Assembly: GCA_016169945.1 (NCBI GenBank)
Contig: JADLSH010000184.1
Coordinates: 3,596,001 to 3,660,000, forward strand
Direction: 5' to 3'
Length of the DNA: 64,000 nt
Source: Trachythela sp. YZ-2020
Taxonomy: Eukaryota; Cnidaria; Anthozoa; Malacalcyonacea; Clavulariidae
The position numbers were made by a program, and so were the translations under genes. Shown here piece after piece: positions 54,417 through 64,000 of the stretch. Numbering within the stretch: the stretch's first letter is position 1; each line of letters begins with the position of its first letter. Below the pieces are notes generated by a model, which saw only the letters and a list, made by a program, of their open reading frames with translations, was not told the DNA's origin and did no database searches.

Positions 54417-57070
54417 AAAATTGCATGACCAAAGCACAGAATAGAGATGAGCAGAAAGCTCACTCAGGGGTGCAAAGTGTGCCAAATTATCAGCCGACTT
54501 CCGGTTTGGCCGCCATGTTGAAAGAAAGCCTCCGGAGTGAATTTTACTGGAGTTAGTATGGCGGAAAACGAAATGGAACCACAAAAACCGCTGTAGCTGA
54601 ACGAATATTTGGACGATTCTCATTTTACTTTCACACCATTTAAAGAGAAGGTAGGCAATTGATTTAATTGTTGCTGGAAGGCAAACCAACAACTTTTAGC
54701 GTGGAATTTCGCCAACGTAAGGCGATGACTTGCCAACTAAACTATAAAAGTAATCTTATTCTACACTACAGACTTTTTAAATGTAAATTTTTCTTGTTTA
54801 GTTTTAGTTGGTGACTTTCACCCACACCTCTTGAAAGTAGGAAACTTGCTGTCCATGAAAGAATTCCAATTCAGTGTAAACTCAGTGAACAATTAAAGAA
54901 ATTATAGATCTATTTCAAGTGATTGAAGTATGTTGTCTGGTGTTGACTACTTTTGAGGTCTCCAATGGTCTCACAAATGCTTTACATATTAATGGACTGC
55001 CATTGCAATATAACATATTGTCTCCTGCAGTTTAGAAGAAATTACTCAAGCAAAGAAACTGATCAAGATTCTTTTAAAATGCATAGAATAAAGGATTGTT
55101 GAAATTACAACTTGTTGATCACTTTACTTCTACTTCATAAATATGAGAAAATTGAATAAAGAACTGGTGAACATTTTCTGACTGTAGGTTTTCTAAATCT
55201 TTGCCAATAAATGGTCTACAATATAAATATGACTAGTATGGGAAATATTGTCAACATCAAAGTATTGTCAACAAAATCTCAAATCTCTATGGCTATACAT
55301 GTTTGATCTTTTGAAGTGCTTTATGGGCGGAGGTGTCCATTGACTTGTGCTTCACCTTTAGTTACTATTGACCTGTGTAAAGCCTTAGCAACCTAGTTGA
55401 TACATTGTGGCACACCTTTAAACTTTTGTAATGCCAAAAAATAACTGCCAAAGCACTATTAACAAATAATACACTCTACCTCAGTCACCAACATTGTGTT
55501 TACACTAAGGGGTGACATTTACCTCTACCTGAGAAGTACCTAACTGGGACCTGACATGGTGCCAATGGTGCATTTACATTTGATACCCAGGGCTGAGTAC
55601 AACAACTTTCACCATTATATGCATATAACATGAAACACTAATATTAGGGACTATGCTGTCAATGAAATTGGTATTGGGCAAATTATATTTACACTACCAG
55701 CCTGACCTAGTCAGGTTTTAGGCCACCCAAAATGCTTGACTTGAAATCGTGGTTTCTGGTCAGTCGTAGGTGTGTCCCATCTTAACTGCTTTAGGTCGGT
55801 CGTAGCTCAGGTATAGTATTGTAGTGTAAACACAGCTTAATAACAGACAACGAGATATAATGACAGACTTACTAATAATGAGATATAACAAATCAATATA
55901 CCCTGCAAATGACATCCCCTCTGACAAGGGAACTTCAGCCATCATTTATTCATTTTGCCCACATCTTAAACTATTACCATTTACATTTAAAGTTAGTGAT
56001 CTTTTATGAAACCCAGGTGAGCTTCTACTTCTGGCATTAGACAGAGTGAAAACAACGTTTAATATTAATAGGCACATTGCAGTTTAGTGGGCACATTGCA
56101 GTTTAATAGGCACATTGCAGTTTAGTTAACCTATTAACACCCAAAAGGTTGCCCTTTATAGCAAGTAAAATCGTATGGCATCACAGAGTAACATAACAAA
56201 GTTGAGCGCATTGGACAATATTGCAGTTTAATGGTAAAGAGAAAATCTACATTTCATCATTTTCATGTACTTGTGAATAGAATATTATATTGAGGATCAA
56301 TTAGAATTCAGTTTATTGTTGACGAAACTTGGCATCTCTTGATAAAGAACATCAGTGACACACAACTGCACACAAACACTAGAAAGATAATCAAATCATT
56401 TTATGAGAAGTACAATATACATGTATCATGCAATAGTCACAGTACTATACAGAAGTTCTCTGTCATTATTTATTAAGCTGCTAGACAGGAATGTCTTGAG
56501 GGAAAATGTTTCTATGTTCATGTTGAAGTTTACTCAACATTAATGCTGCCTTAGAAAACAGCTGGCAGGGAACTGAAGATTAAACTTCTGTCAGTTCAAC
56601 AATTGTAGGCTGAAAATACACTATTGATGCATCAAATGTTAACTAACAAGCAATATCCAAAGTACATTGCAGTACAACTGCACACGATAGCAATGCCTAC
56701 ACAAACGTCAAACACACCATTCTTGGACCTCTAGTTTAAACGTAAATAGCGAATGAAATCGCGACTTGAAATGTCTTTTGACACAGTGATATTCATCACC
56801 TACCTCTGTTTAATATGTACTGGTCGTATTAAGGAAATCGGCCGCAAAATGATAAAGATATAGCCATTTAAAGCTCCCAACCCCGTGTTTCACCATATTA
56901 CGTTCTATTGTTTTGAGCGTGGAAGGCTTTCTTTCAACATGGCGGCGGAGATGCGCGGAGCGACATGCGCGGGCACAAAAACTTAAAAGGTCGGAACGTG
57001 AGTGAGCCTTCTGCTCATCTCTATTCTGTGACCAAAGCGTCAAAAACAATCGCATTGCGCGTGCGCAAAC
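54417..57070. repeat. Region bounded by a diverged inverted repeat
   Basis: CACAGAATAGAGATGAGCAG...GCTCACTCA at 54434 and CCGCCATGTTGAAAGAAAGC at 54510 recur inverted at 56930-57045. The two ends are about 2.5 kb apart. A start-like exon sits inside the left end: an ATG at 54558 opens a frame with an early TAG that then reads LNEYLDDSHFTFTPFKEK up to a donor AAG|GTAGGC at 54650. Otherwise the interior (54650-56900) has no recognisable gene. Could be an old TIR transposon or two copies of a promoter repeat. Confidence 0.45.
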
Positions 57071-57284
57071 ATCGTAAGTCAATCAGAAAACAAGAAACCT
57101 AATATAAAATAATATTAGCTAGTCATGAAATTCTGAAAATGCATGACCAAAACACGCAGCGGGCAACGCGTTTATGTAGGGAATGCAAATGATGAGAACG
57201 ACCAGGCTATGTATTATCAAAGTCATCAAAATGAATATTGAATGAAATAAAATTTAGAACCAGCTAAGGTTAAGACACTAGGCA

Positions 57285-57540
57285 TATAGTATGGACTGGA
57301 CCGATTAGTAAAACATGGACTGGACTCAGAACAATAGAATTAGTAAAACCTGGACTGGACTTTTTAGTAAAACCTGGACTGGACTTATTAGTAAAACGTG
57401 GACTGGACTCATTAAGCCCCGATTAGTAAAACATGAACTGGACTCGTCAAGACCCGATTAGTAAAACATGGACTGGACTCATTAAAGCCCGATTAGCCGT
57501 AAAACATGGACTGAATCGAATAGTAAAACATGGACTTTCA
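57285..57540 (+). repeat. Minisatellite of about 35 bp units (TAGTAAAACATGGACTGGAC)
   Basis: About seven diverged copies of TTAGTAAAACATGGACTGGA-CTCATTAAGCCCGA. Confidence 0.9.
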
Positions 57541-57884
57541 CTGGTCGCCAAAATCTCGAGAATTCCAGGGGGGATCCCGTATGTTTATTTCAAAGAAAAT
57601 GGCGGCTAGAAATAAATATTTTTTTTTAATTTAAAGGAGTATTTCAATGGTTTAATAAAGCATTTAGTTTTTATGTCCTCAAAGTTGATGCTGATATATT
57701 GGGGACAATCACTACATAAATAAGTCTTTTGTCAAACGCAAACACGAGATTTTGAAGAACGACCGACGATGTTAATTTATAAATGCAAATTTCTATCAGA
57801 TGCCATCAGTAGGTAACCCGCCCCCCCATCCAGGCTCTTTTTTCCCGCCATATGACGTCACGTTTGTTTTCGCGGTTACGTACC

Positions 57885-58015
57885 CCCATATGTACCCCTC
57901 TACGTACCCCCTCTACGTACCCCTCTACGTACCCCTATAAGTACCCCTATACGTACCCCTATAAGTACCCCTATACGTACCCCTATACGTGCCCCTACAC
58001 GTACCCATACCTAAT
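57885..58015 (+). repeat. 12-mer minisatellite (ACGTACCCCTAT)
   Basis: Eleven or so units of ACGTACCCCTAT with AAGTACCCCTAT variants. The Tyr/Pro/Thr-rich frame across it is a by-product. Confidence 0.92.
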
Positions 58016-58252
58016 GTTAAAGTATAAACTGAGGACATTGAATAATACATATCATATGTGTCGCAGATTTCACATAGAGAACTTCATAGGACTTTGGGCG
58101 TTTCTTGAACAAACTTATTGTTTTAACCTTTTCTGGTAAGTGTCTAAATTTATGTGATATATATTGAAAAGAAATGAGTTTAATCGAAATTATATTATAA
58201 GTAGTATCTAACGAGCAATTTGTTGGCTACTTGCGCGTGCTTTATGTATAGG

Positions 58253-58412
58253 TAATAGTATGGTTTCGAGTGCAATTTGGAAAAAACATGAGTGAGTTTT
58301 TCAAAGACGATCAAAATTGCACGAGTCCGAAGGACGAGTGCAATTTGACGTCTTTGAAAACTCACGAGTGTTTGTTTTTCCAAATTTAACGAGAAACCAT
58401 ACTATTACTTAT
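58253..58412. repeat. Imperfect foldback repeat
   Basis: AATAGTATGGTTTCGAGTGC at the left is mirrored by ACGAGAAACCATACTATT at the right, with a nearly symmetric centre around GAGTCCGAAGGACGAG. Confidence 0.75.
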
Positions 58413-59175
58413 TAATAATATAGATGAAAAAATTACACGCTTTGATAACACTTGTGCACTCACCTACGCCGTTTAAGCATCGTTTTAGTTGCTTGTTAGC
58501 AAACTTTTTCAGTCTATGTGCTCCATGAACTTAAATTGTTGTATTCACGTACGATTTTCCATTGAAAGTGTGGAAAAAGTCGTCAAAAAGTGAAAATTTA
58601 CATTGCTAATATCTGCCGCCATGACCCATGTTGATTTTTCTTGCCTCGTTTCCAGGCTCTGATCTTGTTTTGTTAATTTGTACTACTGTAATTGCACAGT
58701 GTGCAATTTCAAAAATAATTGCACTGCTCTTAGCGAATCAGAATTGAATAATTTTTTCATCAATATCATTAGACGGCTAGACGCAATAAAGCACGGACAC
58801 TGTTTTGATTTTTCTCCATTCGTCCCCGCTTGTTAAATTTTCCTCGGAATTGTCAATACAATATCAACAGAATTATAATAGTTTTAAATCCAAAGTATGT
58901 CAGAAAGCAAGAAAAAGTAGACCTAAACGAGACGGAAAAAGTCAGCTAACAATTGACAACGGGATATATTGAACGGCGAATAAAGATTCGTATAGCTGTT
59001 TCTGAGTTTGAAATATACTTTTTTGCTTTAATAAAAGTTCGCATTCAACGGCGACAAGAAACGCGAAAATCTGTGCTATTTTGACATTCAAAAACTCTAT
59101 TTAAATACTAATATCATTATTAACAATTTTCCTCGTTTCTGATTAGCTAAGAACATTGAAATTTTCTCTTAATTC

Positions 59176-59243
59176 TTTTTACTATGGGTATTTGGGAGAA
59201 AATACCACATGTGGTATTTTCTCCCAAATACCCCTAGTAAAAA
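59176..59243. repeat. Long perfect palindrome
   Basis: GGGTATTTGGGAGAAAATAC-CACA followed immediately by its reverse complement, 48 bp without a spacer (59186-59233). The symmetry extends to 59176-59243 with a single mismatch pair. Confidence 0.95.
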
Positions 59244-59300
59244 TTTTATTAGTATAATTTTATTTTTATAGTATTTTCCCTGTTAATAATGATATGAATA

Positions 59301-59456
59301 CGAAATAGCACTTGTTCTCGAAGTATTAATGAAAAATTGCACTTGTGTTTGGCGAAATATTCGTAATACCGCGAGTGCGAAGCACTCGCGGTATTACGAA
59401 TATTTCGCCAAACACGCGTGCAATTTTTCATTAATACTTCTCGAACCGTGCTATTT
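59301..59456. repeat. 156-bp palindrome with 3-bp centre
   Basis: Arms of about 76 bp meet at GCGAGTGC-GAA-GCACTCGC (centre 59379-59381), with only a few mismatches. The outer ends read GAAATAGCAC. This is the same kind of foldback as 58253-58412. Confidence 0.93.
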
Positions 59457-60251
59457 CCTATACAAACCAAACAAAATTTATCCACAGTTCTAGGTGCAAA
59501 AAATTAAAATTAACCATTTTGGCATTGATTTAGATAACACTATGTCTAAGTTTTTAAGCTGTCAAGATGCAACGACAAAAACCTACACAAATACGACATG
59601 TTTATGGATTTCTTGACAGTTTGTCTGAGAAATTTTTTACCACCAACCATTGAACAACAAAAAACACAACAAAAATATTCAAACAGTACCTTCAAACAAA
59701 AACTGCCTGATATATTTGGTTCAAGATGAAAAATCCAACTTGACAGCCAATGTCGTCAAAGCAGCTTGACAAAAACCTTCGCTTTTATACCGAATCCAGG
59801 ACAAAAGTGAAGCAGAACAACGAAAAACCAATCTGTCTATCATTGTGGACTATTTTTGAAACATTTTCAACAGTTTTTGTGCACGCCTTTTTAATCCCAA
59901 ATTTTTGTTTAGTTGCACGTTTTTCGCTCCTCCGCCGGTCAGAATTCAAGCTTGTAGCATAGGCAGCCCACTAAATGTTTGAATTTACATTAAAACTCGA
60001 TTAAAATTAGAAAAGAAAGCCACAAAAATCACAAATTAGCGAAATATGTAGCTTATTAAAAATCACCCGATTCAGCGATATCAGCGCACTGACGTATAGT
60101 ATAAATTACCTAATGTATAGGCATTAATCTGTAGTATAGGCAAGTCTTTGAACTGTTTACCGTACACACAAGAAATATATCCGTAGTATTTTAAAAATAG
60201 AAAGAAATTAGCCCTAAAAATAACATAAATATAAACAAGGATAATTTTACT

Positions 60252-61976
60252 AACCTATCTGTAACTTTTCTTCCGAAAGTACAGCTTTAAAAGTCGATAA
60301 ATTAACGAAAGTTTACGGTGTTTTGTCGATTTTTTTTCTGTAACTATGCGGGATGCCAACGTCTTGCTACTGGAAAAAGTTTTCAAAATAAAACTGGGCT
60401 GTTCATTGGCTATCGCAATTCTCGTCGTAAGCAAGGAAAACATGAAACCGGGGGGGCCGGCTTGCGGCAACAGGACATCTCTCTTGTACTATAAACAAAA
60501 AACATATTTTTAAGAAATATATTGACAAAAACATGTAGACAAAAACAACAAAAGAAAACAACGGAATACATATTCACTGGTAAGTAAAATGTCAATTGTA
60601 TTTGCCCCTCGCTTTGCTTGAGATAAAACAATTCATAAATGCATGGTAAAAAAGTCACGGCAAAAAAGTTAAAAGCAACTTTTTCCCGATAGTTTCCTTT
60701 GGGAAATATATATGGACGAGCAGAGTCAACGTGTTTGTGGTCTCACTATCTGGTATTAAAGTTGTTATGTTTTCAATTCTTTATTTGTATACTGTCGTTT
60801 GTTTGGTCACGAGCAAAGTTTTTTAAAATGCATTAACTTTTTAAATTCGCATCAATGCAACTGCCAATGTTCTGCAGGTAAGAAAAACCGCTTTTTCATG
60901 TTTTGTTTTCATTTAAAATTATTTTCGTGATGCGTGACTTGTACTCATTATATTTTAGTTGTGTTTGTGATGAACTACGGCTCGGTAAAGTTTCAGTGTT
61001 TCAAAATATATTTTTTGACGAGTTATAAAGTCGTTTTAAACTTTTTTGGATTAACGTTAGTCTAGACAAGTTTTATTTGCTTGTGTGTATACGCAAAAAC
61101 TGAGACGGACGACTTCTCCTTGGCAAGTTTGCGGCCACAGGGATTAAACTATATACGCGGGTTTCGCGTTTATTAAAAAACTTTGCTCGTATGACCAAAC
61201 AAACGACAGTATACAAATAAAGAATTGAAAACATAACAACTTACCAGATAGTGAGACCACAAACACGTTGACTCTGCTCGTCCATATATATTTCCCAAAG
61301 GAAACTATCGGGAAAAAGTTGCTTTAACTTTTTTGCCGTGACTTTTTTAGTTTTTTACCATTTATGAATTGTTTTATCTCAAGCAAAGCGAGGGGCAAAT
61401 ACAATTGACATTTTACTTACCAGTGAATATGTATTCCGTTGTTTTCTTTTGTTGTTTTTGTCTACATGTTGACTTTTTTAAACGTATAAAACGTTTTCAA
61501 TATATTTCTTAAAAATATGTTTTTTGTTTATAGTACACGAGAGATGTCCTGTTGCCGCAAGCGGCCCCCCCGGCACAGAATAAGGTACACAGAAGGTCGA
61601 CTCAGCCAAAAAAGCGTAACCACTGCCACGCCATCACACGCCATGGTCCTAGCCAGTGCGCTAAGGAGAGGCATTCACGCACTGGCTAGGACCATGGCGT
61701 GTGATGGCGTGGCGCGGTTACGCCAAAATCATAGGAAAAATCAAGAAGTCGACCTTCTGTGTACCTTATTCTGTGCCCCCGGTTTCATGTTTTCCTTGCT
61801 TACGATGAGAATTGCGATAGCCAATGAACAGCCCAGTTTTATTTTGAAAACTTTTTCCAGTAGCAAGACGTTGGCATCCCGCATAGTTACAGAAAAAAAA
61901 TCGACAAAACACCGTAAACTTTCGTTAATTTATCGACTTTTAAAGCTGTACTTTCGGAAGAAAAGTTACAGATAGG
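60252..61976. repeat. Large inverted repeat (arms about 580 bp), foldback element
   Basis: Left arm 60252-60830 and right arm 61183-61976 are near-identical in reverse. Outer ends read CCTATCTGTAACTTTTCTTC. The unique centre is about 350 bp. The right arm is longer because it carries the hairpin insertion at 61573-61776. Frames on opposite strands of the two arms encode the same peptides (e.g. MFSLLTTRIAIANEQPSF versus MFSLLTMRIAIANEQPSF), a consequence of the inversion, not two genes. Confidence 0.92.
61573..61776. mobile_element. Hairpin MITE nested in the right arm
   Basis: Ends GCACAGAATAAGGTACACAG are perfectly inverted over about 29 bp, and an inner inverted pair of about 44 bp (CACGCCATCACACGCCATGG...) adds a second stem. 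The empty site is visible in the left arm at 60455. Flanking C-runs may be the target duplication. Confidence 0.85.
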
Positions 61977-61994
61977 CTATTTCTTAAATATATG

Positions 61995-62276
61995 TTATTT
62001 AGATATGGGTTTGGCGATATGTTGTTTGGATATGGATTTGCCGAATGCCAAACTGTCGCTCAACTTACGACTCTGCGAATCCTCATTTGCCAACATTTCC
62101 AAAAGAGGCTCGTTGTTCTGCCAGTTTAACAAAAATTGCTGTCTTTGCTCTAGGGTCGAAGAGTCGGTAAGATCAGCAGGAAGTCCCACTTGTTCATTTT
62201 CCATTCCCCACTCCAACAAACGGCTCATGATTTCAACTTTCTTTTCAAACACTAAGCCTTGCTCAAATTCGTTCAA
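61995..62276 (-). CDS. Hypothetical ORF, 93 aa
   Basis: The frame reads MNEFEQGLVFEKKVEIMSRL, then LEQRQQFLLNWQNNEPLLEM. A similar peptide, ERERFYRDWQDDEPLLQ, is encoded on the opposite strand at 62325-62380, which suggests a duplicated and inverted coding segment. The composition is protein-like and helical. No family recognised. Confidence 0.35.
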   Translation of the reverse strand: MNEFEQGLVFEKKVEIMSRLLEWGMENEQVGLPADLTDSSTLEQRQQFLLNWQNNEPLLEMLANEDSQSRKLSDSLAFGKSISKQHIAKPISK

Positions 62277-62687
62277 GACGTAAAAATTTTCCAGCTATAC
62301 GATTTTTTAACTCGTCAGTGGTCGGCAGATGAAAGAGAGCGCTTTTATCGTGATTGGCAAGACGATGAGCCTTTGCTACAGGTTGGGCGAGGGTAGAAAA
62401 GGACCTACGATGAAGTGAACGATGGGGCAGGGACAAGCACAGCTGACGAGGTTAGCGATAATAACCTTTTTACCATGGTGAACGTTAAAGTGTCTATGAC
62501 ATGAAATAGAAATGAATGGTGAATGGTGAAGACCATTTGAATGGTGTGGAGAAGGGGGTGATTGTGTTTACGAAGGAAGAGCAAGATGGTGATGTATTGT
62601 CGGTCTTGGACCTAAAACAGAAAGTTGACAGAAAGACGAAGCAGGTCGAGTGCATGGTAAACTACAAGAAGACGCATACCAACATAT

Positions 62688-64000
62688 TTAACCCTTTACC
62701 GGGCATTGTTGCCATATGGCAACAAATAAATCATCATCACTGTGTAGCCACCTTAATACCGCTGAAGACGTTTTACTTTGCTAACATGAAGTATTGCATA
62801 TTATATTTTCTTTCTTGTCCGCCATTTTGTCAAAATTCGAAGTAAAGCACATGTTTTTGACGATATAGAGGTGAGTGTTTTATGCTTCTTTACCGTTTAT
62901 GGTTACAAATGTGTGTGTTGAAGTAATATATGTTCTTTGGTTTCTCTTATCAATGTTGTACACAACATATATCCAACTAGTGCTTTTCTTCTTCAGTTGA
63001 ATTATAGAAAGGATATTTAGTAATTCATGATTTGGGTTTTGCACACAATTTTTTTAGAAGAAGTAAACCATCTTGCTTTAATATATATATATGTTATCCA
63101 TATAAGTATAAATTGCCCTTGCTGGCATAAAACAGTTGCATACCTCTACAGAATGTTTAAAGCTATATACATTTATTGCATTTAAGGTATGCTATCATGG
63201 AAAGGTGTTTGAGGGTGCGATACAATACTGAAGAAGCAATTCAACATATTCTGGATCCTGGTTCAGATTCTGAACTATCAGAGCTTTCTTCTGATGATGA
63301 ATATCTAGACGAAGAAGTTCCGGTACTGTGTGAACCCGAAGCATTAGAGGAAGAAACCGTGAATGAATCTGGTAGTGGAAAATCAGATGAAGCTGAAGAA
63401 GATCCAGATGAGGAAACACTTTTCAAGTGGAGAAAGAAGGAACCAGCAGCTGTTGACACATCCTTTTCAGGTGCGGAATTTACTTGTCCTGATAATGTAG
63501 ATGAACTGAACCCTTTAATGTACTTTAAGATGTTTTGGGATGATGATATCACCCAAAATATTGTTGAACAAACAAACTTATATAGTGTTCAACAAACAGG
63601 CAGCAATATTTTAACTACTAAGGATGAAATTGAAAGGCTGCTTGGGCTGCAAATAAAAATGAGCATTGTAAAAATGCCAAACTATGAAAGGTATTGGGAA
63701 AAGGAGACACGCTACGAACAAGTTGCATCTGTTATGCCTTCAAAGAGGTATAAGAAGCTAAGACAGTTCCTACATATTAATGACAATGCCAGTAAAGATA
63801 ACCCAGGCAACAAAGATAACCGGTTATATAAGGTGTTGCCAGTAATTGAAGGAGTCTGACAAAATTGTCTCAAGATAGAGCAAGATATCTGCCATTTCAT
63901 TGATGAGCAAATCATACCAGCTAAAACTAAGTATAGCGGTATCCGTCAATACAACCCGAAGAAGCCAACTAAGTGGGGATTCAAGAATTTTGTCCGAGCA
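62688..64000 (+). mobile_element. piggyBac transposon, left end and transposase start (cut by window edge)
   Basis: The element begins at TTAA (62688-62691) followed by CCCTTTACCGGGCATTGTTG and the palindrome GTTGCCATATGGCAAC at 62708, which fits piggyBac-type ends (TTAA target, CCC start). The transposase follows 500 bp on. The right end lies outside the window. Confidence 0.82.
63197..63999 (+). pseudogene. piggyBac transposase (PGBD-like), one nonsense codon, partial
   Basis: From the ATG at 63197 (MERCLRVRYNTEEAIQHIL) an acidic N-terminal region full of Ser/Asp/Glu is followed by the typical DDE_Tnp_1_7 start: LNPLMYFKMFWDDDITQNIV, NYERYWEKETRY and RYKKLRQFLHIND. An in-frame TGA at 63857-63859 sits where related transposases usually have Arg, consistent with a CGA to TGA change. 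The same frame then continues (QNCLKIEQDI, HFIDEQIIPAK with the first catalytic Asp at 63902, YNPKKPTKWGFKNFVRA) to the window end. So this copy is inactive unless the stop is read through or is an error. The more upstream in-frame TTG start (63176) is less likely. Confidence 0.88.

Noticed and set aside
60255..60658. Peptides encoded in the foldback arms
   Set aside because: Present on opposite strands in both arms only because the arms are inverted copies; no motif.
1..64000. tRNA, rRNA and snRNA genes
   Set aside because: I looked for B-box-like GGTTCGAATCC and similar signals and saw no convincing tRNA or other structural RNA. A tRNAscan/Rfam run would be decisive.

Overview
This window looks like repeat-rich DNA from an invertebrate animal, most likely a cnidarian. 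The evidence is the AT-rich background, spliceosomal donor and acceptor signals, several families of animal non-LTR retrotransposons, BEL/Pao and Gypsy retrotransposons, a piggyBac transposase, a Penelope-type hammerhead ribozyme, many MITEs and foldback repeats, and exon fragments resembling the CTHRC1 domain. The cnidarian assignment rests on recalled protein resemblance and is an inference. Few ordinary genes are visible: a secreted, intronless class 3 lipase (48135-49001), a tiny Ser/Arg-rich poly-Cys protein (3655-3816, minus), a possible two-exon small gene (5213-6010, minus) and a broken cysteine-protease-like gene (about 41186-42793).

The most unusual part is a pair of related virus-like elements. 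Element A (8426 to about 18425) has long terminal inverted repeats, a block of decayed minus-strand genes (9771-11271), a central array of 6-7 bp repeats (11331-12828), and two plus-strand genes: a C2H2 zinc finger fused to an A32/FtsK-type packaging ATPase (12903-13712) and an overlapping partner ORF (13696-14280). Element B (about 28910-38201) is a gutted relative. It keeps the same terminal repeats, the same kind of heptamer array and only the tail of the partner ORF. Where preserved, the terminal repeats carry GC-rich minisatellites whose unit differs between copies: GCGGCCCCT-type in A and GTGCCACCCC in B. Two ends also retain the outermost motif CCGGATTTTTAGGG. This resembles a Polinton-like or adintovirus-like element with private repeat caps.

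Both elements are nested with other transposons. A LTR-less BEL/Pao fragment (14359-17291) interrupts the right repeat of A, and a mariner-type MITE (8829-9250) sits in its left repeat. A Gypsy element with almost identical LTRs but broken genes (30600-36426) sits inside B. Between and beyond them lie two 5'-truncated LINEs (18544-19919, 20600-23500), a pseudogene of a CTHRC1-like domain (24474-24770), a 760-bp tandem duplication (26341-27877), a hAT MITE next to a hammerhead ribozyme (38955-39405), and further MITEs.

The right third has the lipase, a nearly full-length LINE with APE, RT, a PHD finger and a degenerate 2A-like motif (50513-54113), several long palindromes (58253-61976), and a piggyBac element starting at a TTAA (62688) and running off the end. 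Many reading frames are broken by single-base indels. Some are true decay, but homopolymer errors in the assembly cannot be excluded. All homology calls were made by eye, without database searches.
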